Origin: JBBQYA01 sp031412335
Lineage (GTDB): Bacteria > Bacteroidota > Bacteroidia > Sphingobacteriales > Sphingobacteriaceae
DNA length: 64,000 nt
Assembly: GCA_031412335.1 (NCBI GenBank)
Contig: JANOCT010000020.1
Coordinates: forward strand, 15,559 to 79,558
Direction of reading: 5' to 3'
Below the pieces are notes generated by a model that saw only the letters and a list, made by a program, of their open reading frames with translations, searched no databases and was not told where the DNA came from. Positions 54,249-63,333 of this stretch are shown one piece after another; positions within the stretch are counted from its first letter, which is position 1; each line of letters starts with the position of its first letter. A program made the translations under genes and the position numbers.

Positions 54249-56141
54249 TTATTCTTGTTCTATGTTAAATATAAATGCACCCAATGGAGGTAATTCCATT
54301 TTCACACCATCTGTAAAATTTTCTAAATCAGTCACATCTGAAGCACGAACTGTAAAAGGCATTGTTTTATCATTCAACAGATCGGTGAATTTATATTTTT
54401 TATTGGAATTTAATTGCATGGCATCCCAAGCACCTTGTGGTATTTTAATTGCAACTTTTGAGAATTTTTGCTGATCAAAATTAACCACAATTAATTGGCG
54501 ACTATTTCCATTATATCGAAGATAAGCATACATTTTATCATCAATATAACCCATACTTTTACCTCCAACATTTACATATTGCAAACCAAAAAAATCTCCA
54601 TTGGCTAAGGATGAATAATCCGTTACTAAATTTAATAAACGTGAATAAAAATTACGTAAACTTTTTTGTGAAGTAGAAAGCTGAGCTCCATCAAATTTTC
54701 CATTGTTCATCCATTTTTGATGTTCGGGCACTCCCCAATAATCAAAAATAGTAGTTCTACCATCTTCTCCTTGAAAACCTTCATTTCCCTTTCCTGGTTC
54801 GCCAACCTCTTGACCGAAATAAATCATTACAGGACCTTTATCTAGAGTTGCACTCACTGTCATCGCCGGAATGGCAGTCATAGCATTTCCTGAAAATTTA
54901 TCGGATGCTAATCGTTGCTCATCATGATTTTCCAAAAACCGGATCATATGCTTGGCAATTCCTTTTGTTTGCTCTTGCCAGCAATAGGTAATATCGCTGG
55001 TAGTTCCTTTACCTTCCATTAATCTACGCAATGCATCATACAAACCTACTTTATCATACAAATAATCAAATTTTCCATCAACAATATAACTATTGTATAA
55101 AGTTGGATTATACGCTTCCGCTATAAATATTATTTCTGGGTTTATCTTTTTAATTTCAGGAATAACCCATGACCAAAACTCAACCGGAACAAATTCTACC
55201 ACATCACATCTGAAACCATCAACTCCCTTTTTTGCCCAATACGATAAAATATCACGCATTTTAAACCAGGTAGAAGGAATAGGATCAAAGTATGTTTTTC
55301 GGTTATTTTGTACATCTATTCCATAATTTAATTTAATGGTTTCGTACCAGTCGTTTACTGAGGGTGTTGCAGAAAAAACATCATTTCCGGTTGCTTTAGC
55401 TGGCTTTTCATTCATTATATTATCAAAAGCGGCAAAAGTTGCATTGTTATATGCATTTTGCGGAACCACTAATTCTTTACCTGGTAAATAATAAAAATTA
55501 TTTTGCGGATCAAATGCTACATTCTTATTATCATTTTCACCAAAATCTCGAACACCGGCTGGCCGAGCATCAGATTGGTAAGATCGCGCTACATGATTAG
55601 GAATAAAATCAATTAGAACTTTCAACCCATTGTCATGTGTTCTTTTTACCAATAGCTCAAATTCTGCCATTCGGTTTTTCGGATCGGTTGCCAAATCTGG
55701 ATTAATATCATAATAATCTTTGATTGCATATGGAGAACCAGCACGTCCTTTCACAACATCCGGATCGTCTTTTGGAATCCCAATTGAACTATAATCCGTC
55801 ATTAAAGCGTGCTCAATTACGCCAGTATACCAGATATGGGTAGCTCCTAATTTTTTCAGTTCAGCTAATGCAATGTTATCAATATCTGCAAATTTGCCTA
55901 CACCATTTTCTTCTTTGGAACCATAAAATTTATTGGTTTTATTTTTATTGCCAAATAGCCTGGTCATCAACTGATAAACGACCAATTTATCGGTCTTTAC
56001 AGGTTCATCAATGGTTTCGATGCTTGTTTGCACCGACTCTTCATACGTCGAATACATGTTGAAATTATGCTTTTTTAAAGTAAATGAATTAATCAGTATT
56101 ACACTGATAATTAGTAAAATGGTTAAGAGCGATTGCTTCAT
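54249..56141 (-). CDS. GH13 alpha-amylase family enzyme
   Basis: The 630-residue protein has a signal or anchor peptide (QSLLTILLIISVILINSFTL) and no lipobox. The catalytic barrel is clear: DFIPNHVARSY (region I), nucleophile Asp in GFRCDVVEF (region II), acid/base Glu in FIAEAYNP (region III) and Asp in FLENHDEQR (region IV), then a C-terminal beta domain ending GAFIFNIEQE. It should be a periplasmic or surface alpha-amylase/neopullulanase-type enzyme. It has no type IX sorting domain, unlike the amylase at 25473-27845. The sugar transporter gene follows by 24 bp, so degradation and import are probably coupled. Confidence 0.93.
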   Translation of the reverse strand: MKQSLLTILLIISVILINSFTLKKHNFNMYSTYEESVQTSIETIDEPVKTDKLVVYQLMTRLFGNKNKTNKFYGSKEENGVGKFADIDNIALAELKKLGATHIWYTGVIEHALMTDYSSIGIPKDDPDVVKGRAGSPYAIKDYYDINPDLATDPKNRMAEFELLVKRTHDNGLKVLIDFIPNHVARSYQSDARPAGVRDFGENDNKNVAFDPQNNFYYLPGKELVVPQNAYNNATFAAFDNIMNEKPAKATGNDVFSATPSVNDWYETIKLNYGIDVQNNRKTYFDPIPSTWFKMRDILSYWAKKGVDGFRCDVVEFVPVEFWSWVIPEIKKINPEIIFIAEAYNPTLYNSYIVDGKFDYLYDKVGLYDALRRLMEGKGTTSDITYCWQEQTKGIAKHMIRFLENHDEQRLASDKFSGNAMTAIPAMTVSATLDKGPVMIYFGQEVGEPGKGNEGFQGEDGRTTIFDYWGVPEHQKWMNNGKFDGAQLSTSQKSLRNFYSRLLNLVTDYSSLANGDFFGLQYVNVGGKSMGYIDDKMYAYLRYNGNSRQLIVVNFDQQKFSKVAIKIPQGAWDAMQLNSNKKYKFTDLLNDKTMPFTVRASDVTDLENFTDGVKMELPPLGAFIFNIEQE

Positions 56142-56292
56142 TTTTACGGTATACTCCTCTGATTTGTTTGCTTAAGGATTCTAAATGTATTTATTTATTT
56201 CGTAAAGAAGAAAATAGGCGAAATTTTTAGCTGAATGCATTCCTTTTTTAATAGAATGATGATTATAACACTCGAATTCATACATTAAATTA

Positions 56293-56348
56293 CGCAAAAT
56301 GTATAACGCAAAATGCGTAATGCAAAATGTATAAGGCAAAATGTGAAT
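56293..56348. repeat. 14-bp tandem repeat, four units
   Basis: Units start at 56293, 56307, 56321 and 56335. The consensus is CGCAAAATGTATAA with changes such as GCG for GTA in unit 2. The repeat lies in the gap between the GH13 gene and the tracrRNA and is AT-rich. No function is evident; it could be a slippage product or a spacer between transcription units. Confidence 0.75.
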
Positions 56349-56544
56349 TTTTAAAAATGGAAAAGAGAAAATGGAAAGTGCATATTGAAAAACACTTCTT
56401 ATATCATTAGGTGCAGAAGTTTTTTTTGCTGGTATGGAAATAGGATTGTATTTTGGGGGGATGAAAATTATAGTAAAAGCAAGGAGATAGAGAAATCTAA
56501 TATTACTATTTATTATATTTTGACTAGAAAAATGAAAATTTTAG

Positions 56545-56641
56545 TAAAAAGGAAGGCGAGTTGCCCCGCCTTAAATGTTTTCACAACGGAATAATCCTTA
56601 TTGTGATTTGCTTTCGATTCAAAGAACTACTTTTTAATTAA
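56545..56641 (-). ncRNA. Predicted tracrRNA of the type II-C CRISPR system
   Basis: On the minus strand the anti-repeat GAAAGCAAATCACAA (56616-56602) is a perfect 15-nt match to the end of the array repeats, and upstream sequence (TTCTTTGAATC) continues the partial match with a bulge. It is followed by TAAGGATTATTCCGTTGTG, then AAGGCG-GGGCAACT-CGCCTT (56572-56553), a perfect 6-bp stem with a T-rich tail, which forms the 3' terminator. A TAAATTTG promoter box lies upstream at 56655-56648. It should pair with crRNA for RNase III processing and Cas9 loading. The tracrRNA is antisense to and upstream of cas9, and ends are estimates. Confidence 0.82.
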
Positions 56642-56647
56642 CATATA

Positions 56648-56655
56648 CAAATTTA
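56648..56655 (-). promoter_or_regulatory. TAnnTTTG box for tracrRNA
   Basis: Read on the minus strand, TAAATTTG fits the Bacteroidetes -7 element and places a transcription start near 56642, about 15 nt before the partial repeat match begins. It lies within 21 bp of the cas9 start codon (56669), so divergent transcription would share this short spacer. Confidence 0.45.
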
Positions 56656-56668
56656 AATTCTCTCAAGT

Positions 56669-59600
56669 ATGAAAAAAATTTTGGGTCTCGATTTAGGAAC
56701 AAATTCTATAGGTTGGGCTTTAATAGAAAAGGATGATGAAACAATGCTGGGAAATATTCTTTGCGCAGGTAGCAGAATATTACCTATGAGCCAAGACATT
56801 TTAGGCAAATTCGATTCTGGTGTTTCCATTTCACAAACGGCAGAAAGAACCAATTTTAGAGGAATTAGAAGACTAAGAGAAAGGCATTTGTTAAGAAGAG
56901 AAAGACTACATAGAACATTAAATATTTTAGGATTTTTACCCAACCACTATGCAAATGAAATTGATTTCGAAAAGCATCCTGGCCAGTTTTTGAATAATTC
57001 AGAACCAAAAATTGGATATATAAAAGATGAAAAAACTGAGCAGTCTAATTTTATTTTTCAGAATTCTTTTAATGAAATGCTGAATGATTTCAAAATTCAC
57101 CAACCTGAGTTATTAAAGAATGGTAAAAAAGTACCTTATGACTGGACTATCTATTATTTAAGAAACAAGGCATTAACTCAGAAGATTGAAAAAGAAGAGT
57201 TAAGTTGGTTACTGTTAAATTTTAATCAAAAAAGAGGATATTATCAATTAAGAGGTGAGGAAGAAGAGGATAATATTAATAAATCTGTAGAATTTTATTC
57301 ACTAAAAGTTATAGGGGTTGAAGCAACAGACCAGAAAAAAGGCAATGATGAAATTTGGTATAACATACAACTGGAAAATGGATGGATTTACAGAAGAACA
57401 AGTAAAACACTATTAGATTGGATTGGAAAAATAAAAGAATTTATTGTAACTACTGATATAAATGAGGACGGTAGTGTAAAGAAAGACAAAGATGGTGCTG
57501 ATAAAAGATCATTTAGAGCGCCTGCGGAAAATGATTGGACTCTCGTAAAAAAGAAGACAGAATTTGAAATTGAAAATAGCGAAAAAACAGTTGGAACATT
57601 TATTTATGAAACTCTATTAAAAAAACCCAATCAAAAAATAAATGGAAAGCTTGTAAGAGTTATAGAGCGTAAATTTTACAAACAAGAATTAGAATTAATT
57701 CTTAAAAATCAGGTAAAATTTCATACAGAATTAATAGATGTAAAGTTGTTTAGTAAATGTTTAGAAGAACTCTATGAAAATAATGAAGCACACAAATCCA
57801 ATATTTCAAGTAAAGGTTTTATTCATTTATTCTTAGATGATATTATATATTATCAAAGACCATTAAAAAGCAAAAAATCATTAATTAGCAATTGTAAATT
57901 TGAAACAAGAATATTTATTAAAGATGGTAAAAAGGAGATAGAACCTTTAAAATGTATTGCCAAATCGCATCCATTATTTCAAGAGTTTAGATTATGGCAA
58001 TGGTTACAAAACCTTAGAATCTATAAAAAAGAAAATGATCAAGAAGTGACAAATCAATTTTTATTGGAAGAAAATGATTGGCTTAATTTATTTAATTGGC
58101 TTAATGAAAGAAAGGAAGTTGACCATAAAGCATTATTAAACTTTATTCTTAAACCTTTTAAGTTGAAGGCATCTGATTATAGATGGAACTATGTTTATGA
58201 TGCTGTAAAAGACGAATCAAAGTCGTATCCATGTAATGAGACAAGGAGTCAAATTTCTACCAAATTAAATAAAGTGATTAATGTTCCATCCAATTTTTTG
58301 TCGAAAATAAAAGAGGTTGAGTTATGGCATATTTTATATTCAGTTGAAGATAAACATGATATAATAAAAGCATTGAACACATTTGGTGAGAAAAATGGAT
58401 TAGGTTCTGACTTTACAGAAATTTTTAGAAAATTTCCTCCATTCAAAAAGGAATACGGTTCTTATTCTTCTAAAGCAATAAAAAAGATTTTGCCATTAAT
58501 GCGAACGGGTGATTTATGGAATATTAATGATATTGATTCAAATACATTAAATAGAATTAATAAAATTATTGATGGAGAATTTGATGAAACGATTAAACAA
58601 AGAGTTCGCGAAAAATCTATTGGATTGAGTAATGTCTCTGATTTTAAAGGTTTACCTCAATGGTTAGTTTCCTACATTATTTACGACAGACATTCAGAAG
58701 ATGGTGAAGTATTAAAATGGAAAACGGCGAACGATATCGTACAACTCGAACAACATAGTTTAAGAAATCCAATAGTTGAACAAGTAATTAATGAAACTCT
58801 TAAAGTTGTAAAAGATATTTGGAAACAAATGGGTAATGGTGAGGAAGGTTTTTTTAACGAAATCCACATTGAATTAGGAAGAGAAATGAAAAATCCTTCT
58901 GATAAAAGAAGACAAATGACTAACCAAGTAGGTGAAAACGAAAACACTAATTTGAGAATTAAGGCTTTGCTTGTCGAATTATTTAATGATAAGGATATAG
59001 ATAATGTTAGGCCTTATTCACCTATGCAACAAGATATATTAAAAATTTACGAGGAGGGTGTATTATCATCTGAAGATGGTAAAATCCCAGATGAAATTCT
59101 GAAAATTTCTAAATTATCACAGCCTACTTCAGCAGAGTTACTTAAATACAAATTGTGGTTAGAACAAAAATACCTTTCTCCCTATACTGGTAGTATTATT
59201 CCATTAAATAAACTATTTACACGAGAATATGAAATAGAACATATTATACCACAATCTCGACATTTTGATGATTCAATGAGCAATAAAGTTATTTGTGAAT
59301 CTGCTGTAAATAAGGATAAAGATAATATGCTAGGTTTTGAATATATAAAACAGAACTACGGAAAATCTATAGAATTGGAAAATGGAAAGATGGTGAGAAT
59401 ATTTAGCATTGATCAGTATGAGAAATTTGTAAAAGACAATTACGGCAAAAGCAGAAACAAGCTAAAAAAGCTTTTGATGGAAGATATTCCAGAGTCGTTT
59501 ATACAGAGACAGTTAAACGACAGCCGATATATAAGTAAGGTAGTAAAAAACTTGCTGAGTAATATTGTTAGAGAAAAAGCAGAACTAGAAACCGTATCTA

Positions 59601-61204
59601 AAAATGTATTATCAACAAATGGTGCAATTACCTCCGTTTTGAAACAAGACTGGGGCATGAATGATATTTGGAATGATTTAATAACTCCTCGCTTTGTTCG
59701 ATTAAATGAATTGACTAATAGTACAAATTTTGGAGAATGGACAAATAAAGATGGAAAACAGGTATTTCAAACTCAAGTACCATTGGCGTTGCAGAAAGGG
59801 TTTAGCAAAAAAAGAATCGACCATAGGCATCATGCTTTGGATGCAATTATAATAGCTTGTGCAACAAGAAGCCATATCAATTATTTAAATAATGAAAATG
59901 CGATCGGAAAAAATACACAGGCAGAAAAAGACAAAAAGCGGTACGACCTTAAAAATAAACTTTGTCATAAGAAATATAATGATGACACTAAGCAAAATTA
60001 CAAATGGGTTTTTAATAAGCCTTGGCCTACTTTCACAAAAGATACAAAAGATTTATTGAGTGAGATAGTCATTAGCTTTAAACAAAATCTACGGGTGATT
60101 AACAAAACAGTAAATCATACGTTGGCTTGGAGAAAAAATGAAAATGGCGAACTTAAAAAAGAACTAATCAAACAAACTAAAGGTGATAGTTGGGCAGTGA
60201 GAAAACCAATGCATAAGGATACAGTTTCTGGCTTAGTCAAATTAAAATTTATAAAAGCAGTGTCCCTTTCAACAGCATTTGATGAAGTTGATATGATTTT
60301 AGATAAAAATTTAAAGAGGAAGATAAAAGAATTGAAATTAGCTGGATTAAATAAAATTCAAATACTTAAGTTTTTTAAAGACCTCGCCTACAAATGGTTA
60401 GATGCAGATATTTCAAAAGTTGAAATCTACTATTGGGACAAAGAAAATGTTGCCTCAAGGGTAGCCATTGATGAAAGTTTTAATAGTATAAAAATCGAGA
60501 GTATAACTGATTCTGGTATTCAAAAAATTCTATTAAATCATTTACAAAAATACGATGAAAATAAAAATGGAAAATTATCGGAGCATCCAGAATTAGCATT
60601 TTCGCCAGATGGATTAGATTTGATGAACAAAAATTTAGTTTCTTTAAATAATGGTAAAAATCATCAACCTATTATTAAAGTAAGAACTTTTGAACCAAAA
60701 GGAAATAAGTTTAATGTAGGTCAGATTGGAAATAAAAATCAAAAATTTGTAGAAGCTGCTAAAGGCACGAATTTGTTTTTTGCTATTTACCAAGATAAAA
60801 ACGGGAAAAGATTATATGAAACTATTCCACTTAATATTGTGATTGATAGGCAAAAACAAGGTTTAACTTCTGTACCTGAATTTGACCAAGCTGGAAATGC
60901 CTTGCTCTTTCATTTATCTCCGAATGATTTGGTTTATGTATCAAAAGAGCATTATGATAAATTAGAGATTTCAAAAATTTATAAAATTGTAAGTTTTACT
61001 TCAAATCGCTTGTATGGTATTCCTGCCTCAGTATCTAAATCAATTATTGACAAATTAGAATTTACGCAATTAAACAAGCTTGAAAGCACACTAGATAAAA
61101 TCTCTATTAAAGAATTTTGTACAAAACTTACAGTTGGAATACTTGGAGATATAAAAAGTATTACTAAATTAAATAATATTATACCTGATACAATAATCCA
61201 TTAA
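56669..61204 (+). CDS. cas9: Cas9 endonuclease, type II-C, large form
   Basis: The protein has 1511 residues, larger than most II-C Cas9 proteins but typical of the large Bacteroidetes branch. RuvC-I is GLDLGTNSIGWALIEKD with Asp8; an arginine-rich bridge helix (FRGIRRLRERHLLRRERLHR) follows. RuvC-II has IHIELGREMKNP with Glu735. The HNH domain shows YEIEHIIPQSRHFDDS with catalytic His858 and NKDKDNMLG. RuvC-III has RIDHRHHALDAIIIA with His1055 and Asp1058. All catalytic residues are present, so both strands should be cut. The C-terminal 450 residues include the PAM-interacting region. It is the first cas gene, followed 61 bp later by an HU-related gene, then cas1 and cas2. There is no csn2 or cas4, which fits subtype II-C. 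Confidence 0.97.
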   Translation: MKKILGLDLGTNSIGWALIEKDDETMLGNILCAGSRILPMSQDILGKFDSGVSISQTAERTNFRGIRRLRERHLLRRERLHRTLNILGFLPNHYANEIDFEKHPGQFLNNSEPKIGYIKDEKTEQSNFIFQNSFNEMLNDFKIHQPELLKNGKKVPYDWTIYYLRNKALTQKIEKEELSWLLLNFNQKRGYYQLRGEEEEDNINKSVEFYSLKVIGVEATDQKKGNDEIWYNIQLENGWIYRRTSKTLLDWIGKIKEFIVTTDINEDGSVKKDKDGADKRSFRAPAENDWTLVKKKTEFEIENSEKTVGTFIYETLLKKPNQKINGKLVRVIERKFYKQELELILKNQVKFHTELIDVKLFSKCLEELYENNEAHKSNISSKGFIHLFLDDIIYYQRPLKSKKSLISNCKFETRIFIKDGKKEIEPLKCIAKSHPLFQEFRLWQWLQNLRIYKKENDQEVTNQFLLEENDWLNLFNWLNERKEVDHKALLNFILKPFKLKASDYRWNYVYDAVKDESKSYPCNETRSQISTKLNKVINVPSNFLSKIKEVELWHILYSVEDKHDIIKALNTFGEKNGLGSDFTEIFRKFPPFKKEYGSYSSKAIKKILPLMRTGDLWNINDIDSNTLNRINKIIDGEFDETIKQRVREKSIGLSNVSDFKGLPQWLVSYIIYDRHSEDGEVLKWKTANDIVQLEQHSLRNPIVEQVINETLKVVKDIWKQMGNGEEGFFNEIHIELGREMKNPSDKRRQMTNQVGENENTNLRIKALLVELFNDKDIDNVRPYSPMQQDILKIYEEGVLSSEDGKIPDEILKISKLSQPTSAELLKYKLWLEQKYLSPYTGSIIPLNKLFTREYEIEHIIPQSRHFDDSMSNKVICESAVNKDKDNMLGFEYIKQNYGKSIELENGKMVRIFSIDQYEKFVKDNYGKSRNKLKKLLMEDIPESFIQRQLNDSRYISKVVKNLLSNIVREKAELETVSKNVLSTNGAITSVLKQDWGMNDIWNDLITPRFVRLNELTNSTNFGEWTNKDGKQVFQTQVPLALQKGFSKKRIDHRHHALDAIIIACATRSHINYLNNENAIGKNTQAEKDKKRYDLKNKLCHKKYNDDTKQNYKWVFNKPWPTFTKDTKDLLSEIVISFKQNLRVINKTVNHTLAWRKNENGELKKELIKQTKGDSWAVRKPMHKDTVSGLVKLKFIKAVSLSTAFDEVDMILDKNLKRKIKELKLAGLNKIQILKFFKDLAYKWLDADISKVEIYYWDKENVASRVAIDESFNSIKIESITDSGIQKILLNHLQKYDENKNGKLSEHPELAFSPDGLDLMNKNLVSLNNGKNHQPIIKVRTFEPKGNKFNVGQIGNKNQKFVEAAKGTNLFFAIYQDKNGKRLYETIPLNIVIDRQKQGLTSVPEFDQAGNALLFHLSPNDLVYVSKEHYDKLEISKIYKIVSFTSNRLYGIPASVSKSIIDKLEFTQLNKLESTLDKISIKEFCTKLTVGILGDIKSITKLNNIIPDTIIH

Positions 61205-61265
61205 CAAATAGAGTTTTACCATTTTAGTCAACCATTTTTTAACAATTACTTAATCTATAAAAACT

Positions 61266-61652
61266 ATGTCAGTAAAATTTAATGTAATCCAACGAGTGAA
61301 CCCGCTAAAGCGGACAGATCCCAAAAAAAGTTATGCTATTATTAAAAGCGATGGCGAAATTACCCTTAAGCAGTTGAGCAAAAGAATTAGCAGCATGAGT
61401 ACAGTAAACAGTGGTGATATTTTAGCCACCTTAGATTTGCTAGTACAAGTAATGCAAGAAGAAATTGGAGATGGAAAAATTGTTCGGTTGGGTGATTTTG
61501 GTTCATTTTCAATTAGCCTATCTGCCGAAGGTCAGGCAAAAGATGAAGATGTAACTTCAAGTACTATTAAAGGTGCGAAATTAAGATTCAGACCTGGTAA
61601 GGATCTTAAAAATACCCTTGAAACCCTTGATTTTGAGAAAGCAGCTAGTTAA
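61266..61652 (+). CDS. HU-related DNA-binding protein inside the CRISPR locus
   Basis: This 128-residue protein matches the HU-related family common in Bacteroidetes (MSVKFNVIQRVNPLKR at the start, LSKRISSMSTVNSGDILATLDLLVQVM near 38-65, and the DNA-binding arm region VRLGDFGSFSISLSAEG near 78-95, then KLRFRPGKDLKNTLE). Such proteins bend DNA as dimers; the arm-tip region lacks the usual proline but keeps basic residues. It lies 61 bp after cas9 and 159 bp before cas1 in the same direction. Its location suggests a role in spacer integration like IHF in type I-E systems; this is inference. It could instead be an unrelated gene that became inserted in the locus. Confidence 0.85.
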   Translation: MSVKFNVIQRVNPLKRTDPKKSYAIIKSDGEITLKQLSKRISSMSTVNSGDILATLDLLVQVMQEEIGDGKIVRLGDFGSFSISLSAEGQAKDEDVTSSTIKGAKLRFRPGKDLKNTLETLDFEKAAS

Positions 61653-61678
61653 TTAATGATGTAATTTTATTGTGTGTT

Positions 61679-61718
61679 AAGTGAAGCGGCAGAGTTACCC
61701 AACTGTACCGCTTCACTT
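61679..61718. promoter_or_regulatory. 11-bp inverted repeat after the HU-related gene
   Basis: AAGTGAAGCGG (61679-61689) and CCGCTTCACTT (61708-61718) are perfect inverse copies with an 18-nt loop and TT after the stem. It is either a weak terminator for the HU-related gene or an operator. The left arm could also pair with the two other CCGCTTCACTT-like copies in the adjoining tandem repeat. Confidence 0.5.
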
Positions 61719-61772
61719 TACCAACTAGACCGCTTCACTTTGCTAACTAGAGCGCTTCACTTTTACAACTCT
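61707..61772. repeat. 22-bp triple tandem repeat between the HU-related gene and cas1
   Basis: Three consecutive 22-bp units start at 61707, 61729 and 61751, each with a core CGCTTCACTTT followed by a CAACT- or TAACTAG-type segment. The units are head-to-tail without spacers, so they are not a CRISPR array. The tract ends 39 bp before the cas1 ATG, where a regulatory site would be expected. Confidence 0.85.
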
Positions 61773-61811
61773 CCTACTCCATAGTAAGATTACAATTAGA
61801 TCAATTTCTAA

Positions 61812-62831
61812 ATGATAAAAAGAACTTTATTATTCAGCAATCCAGCCTATTTAAGTAAGAAAAATGATCAATTGTTAATTGATTTACCTCATTTAAGAGA
61901 TTTGGGAGAAGCAGAATCTAAAAAAACAATTCCTATTGAAGATATTGGGGTGGTATTGCTAGATCATCAACAAATAACGATCACTCATAGTTGTATTGCT
62001 GCTTTACTCGAAAACAATGTTGCATTAATTACTTGCAACGATCACCATATACCTACTGGAATGATGTTGCCTTTGGAGGGCAACGATTTACAAAGTAAAC
62101 GATTTCGATTTCAAATAGAGGCAACTGAACCTTTGAAAAAACAGTTATGGGAACAAACGGTACGTTATAAAATCTTAAATCAAGCAGCAGTACTCCAAGG
62201 CAGAAAAATTGAAATTAATAATATGTTAAAATGGGCCAAAAATGTACGATCTGGCGACCCAGATAATTATGAAGGAAGAGCTGCGGCCTATTATTGGAAA
62301 AACGTGTTTCCGAAAAAAGTGGAGTTTTTCAGAGGAAGAGAAGGAAATCCTCCCAATAATTTATTGAATTATGGTTATGCCATTCTCCGTGCAATTGTAG
62401 CTAGAGGTTTAGTTTCATCGGGATTATTACCAACATTGGGCATACATCATCGCAATCAATATAATGCTTATTGTTTGGCTGATGATATAATGGAGCCATA
62501 TCGCCCTTATATTGATTTGATTGTTTTGCATATAATAGATCAAGGTGAAAATTTTCTGGAACTAGGCAATTCCATTAAAACCCAATTATTACAAATTGCA
62601 ACGGTCGATGTGATTTTTGGTAAAGAAATAAGCCCATTGATGGTTGGCTTGCAAAAAACAACTAGCAGCTTGGTTAGATGCTATGAAGGTAAAAGTCGTA
62701 AGTTGGAATTTCCAGAATTACCGATAACGAAACTGAAAAAATATAGTGAGTATCCAATAGAAATTGAAGAATCTAAAGTTGCAGAACCATTCTTTATTGA
62801 AAATAAAAAACAGGATGGTGGTGCAAAATAA
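61812..62831 (+). CDS. cas1: Cas1 integrase, type II-C
   Basis: The 339-residue protein begins IKRTLLFSNPAYLSKKNDQ and has the Cas1 N-terminal beta domain (IGVVLLDHQQITITHSCIAALLENNVALITC) and the catalytic helical domain. The conserved catalytic residues are Glu154 (NYEGRAAAYYW), His212 (LGIHHRNQYN) and Asp224/225 (ADDIMEPYRP). It forms the integration complex with Cas2 and copies new spacers into the array. cas2 starts 2 bp after its stop, so the two are translated together. An extended C-terminus (about 300-339) beyond the usual length is lysine/glutamate-rich. Confidence 0.97.
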   Translation: MIKRTLLFSNPAYLSKKNDQLLIDLPHLRDLGEAESKKTIPIEDIGVVLLDHQQITITHSCIAALLENNVALITCNDHHIPTGMMLPLEGNDLQSKRFRFQIEATEPLKKQLWEQTVRYKILNQAAVLQGRKIEINNMLKWAKNVRSGDPDNYEGRAAAYYWKNVFPKKVEFFRGREGNPPNNLLNYGYAILRAIVARGLVSSGLLPTLGIHHRNQYNAYCLADDIMEPYRPYIDLIVLHIIDQGENFLELGNSIKTQLLQIATVDVIFGKEISPLMVGLQKTTSSLVRCYEGKSRKLEFPELPITKLKKYSEYPIEIEESKVAEPFFIENKKQDGGAK

Positions 62832-62833
62832 TC

Positions 62834-63163
62834 ATGCGTTTTAATCAATATCGTATTTTGTGGGTTATGATACTATTTGATTTACCAACCGAAACAAAAG
62901 CGGAAAAAAGCATACATGCCAAATTTCGAAAAGAAATAATGAGGGATGGATTTAATATGTTTCAATTTTCGATATACCTGCGACATTGCAGCAGTCGAGA
63001 AAATGCTGATGTACATGTAAAACGAGTAAAAGGGCTCTTACCAGAAAAAGGCCATGTGGCAATTTTAACCATTACGGATAAACAATTTGGCATGATAGAA
63101 CTTTTTTATGGAAAAAAAACAAAAGAATTGCCCGCTCCTACTGGGCAATTAGAAATGTTTTAG
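62834..63163 (+). CDS. cas2: Cas2 protein, type II-C
   Basis: This 109-residue protein has the Cas2 ferredoxin-like fold: RILWVMILFDLPTETKAE (with the conserved Asp of the FDLP motif), a basic loop around KFRKEIMRDGFNMFQFSIYLRH and the strand KGHVAILTITDKQFGMIELF. It bridges two Cas1 dimers in the spacer-integration complex. It starts 2 bp after cas1. The start MRFNQYRILWV is the first ATG and fits the family. The CRISPR array begins 170 bp downstream. Confidence 0.96.
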   Translation: MRFNQYRILWVMILFDLPTETKAEKSIHAKFRKEIMRDGFNMFQFSIYLRHCSSRENADVHVKRVKGLLPEKGHVAILTITDKQFGMIELFYGKKTKELPAPTGQLEMF

Positions 63164-63241
63164 TTTAAAATTTTCTCAGTTTAAAATTGGAATTTCAAAA
63201 TTTAATCAAGTAATCTACAAAGTAGAAAGAAAAATGTAAGA

Positions 63242-63279
63242 AAAAATGAGCCTAACTATTTAAAGTCAAACTCATTTTT
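63242..63279. terminator. Inverted repeat between cas2 and the array
   Basis: AAAAATGAG (63242-63250) and CTCATTTTT (63271-63279) are perfect 9-bp inverse copies with a 20-nt loop. A-runs and T-runs on either side make it a plausible terminator in both directions: for cas2 on the plus strand, or for the array transcript if it is read leftward. The rest of the AT-rich 170-bp interval may include the leader. Confidence 0.5.
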
Positions 63280-63333
63280 AATTTCTAATTTATTGTCTAA
63301 GATATTGATAATGATTTAATTGATACACGGTAT

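Noticed and set aside
56385..56594. Short plus-strand frame (69 aa) over the tracrRNA region
   Set aside because: It runs through a structured RNA gene on the other strand and has no coding character.
61707..61772. Second CRISPR array
   Set aside because: The three 22-bp units are contiguous, without spacers.
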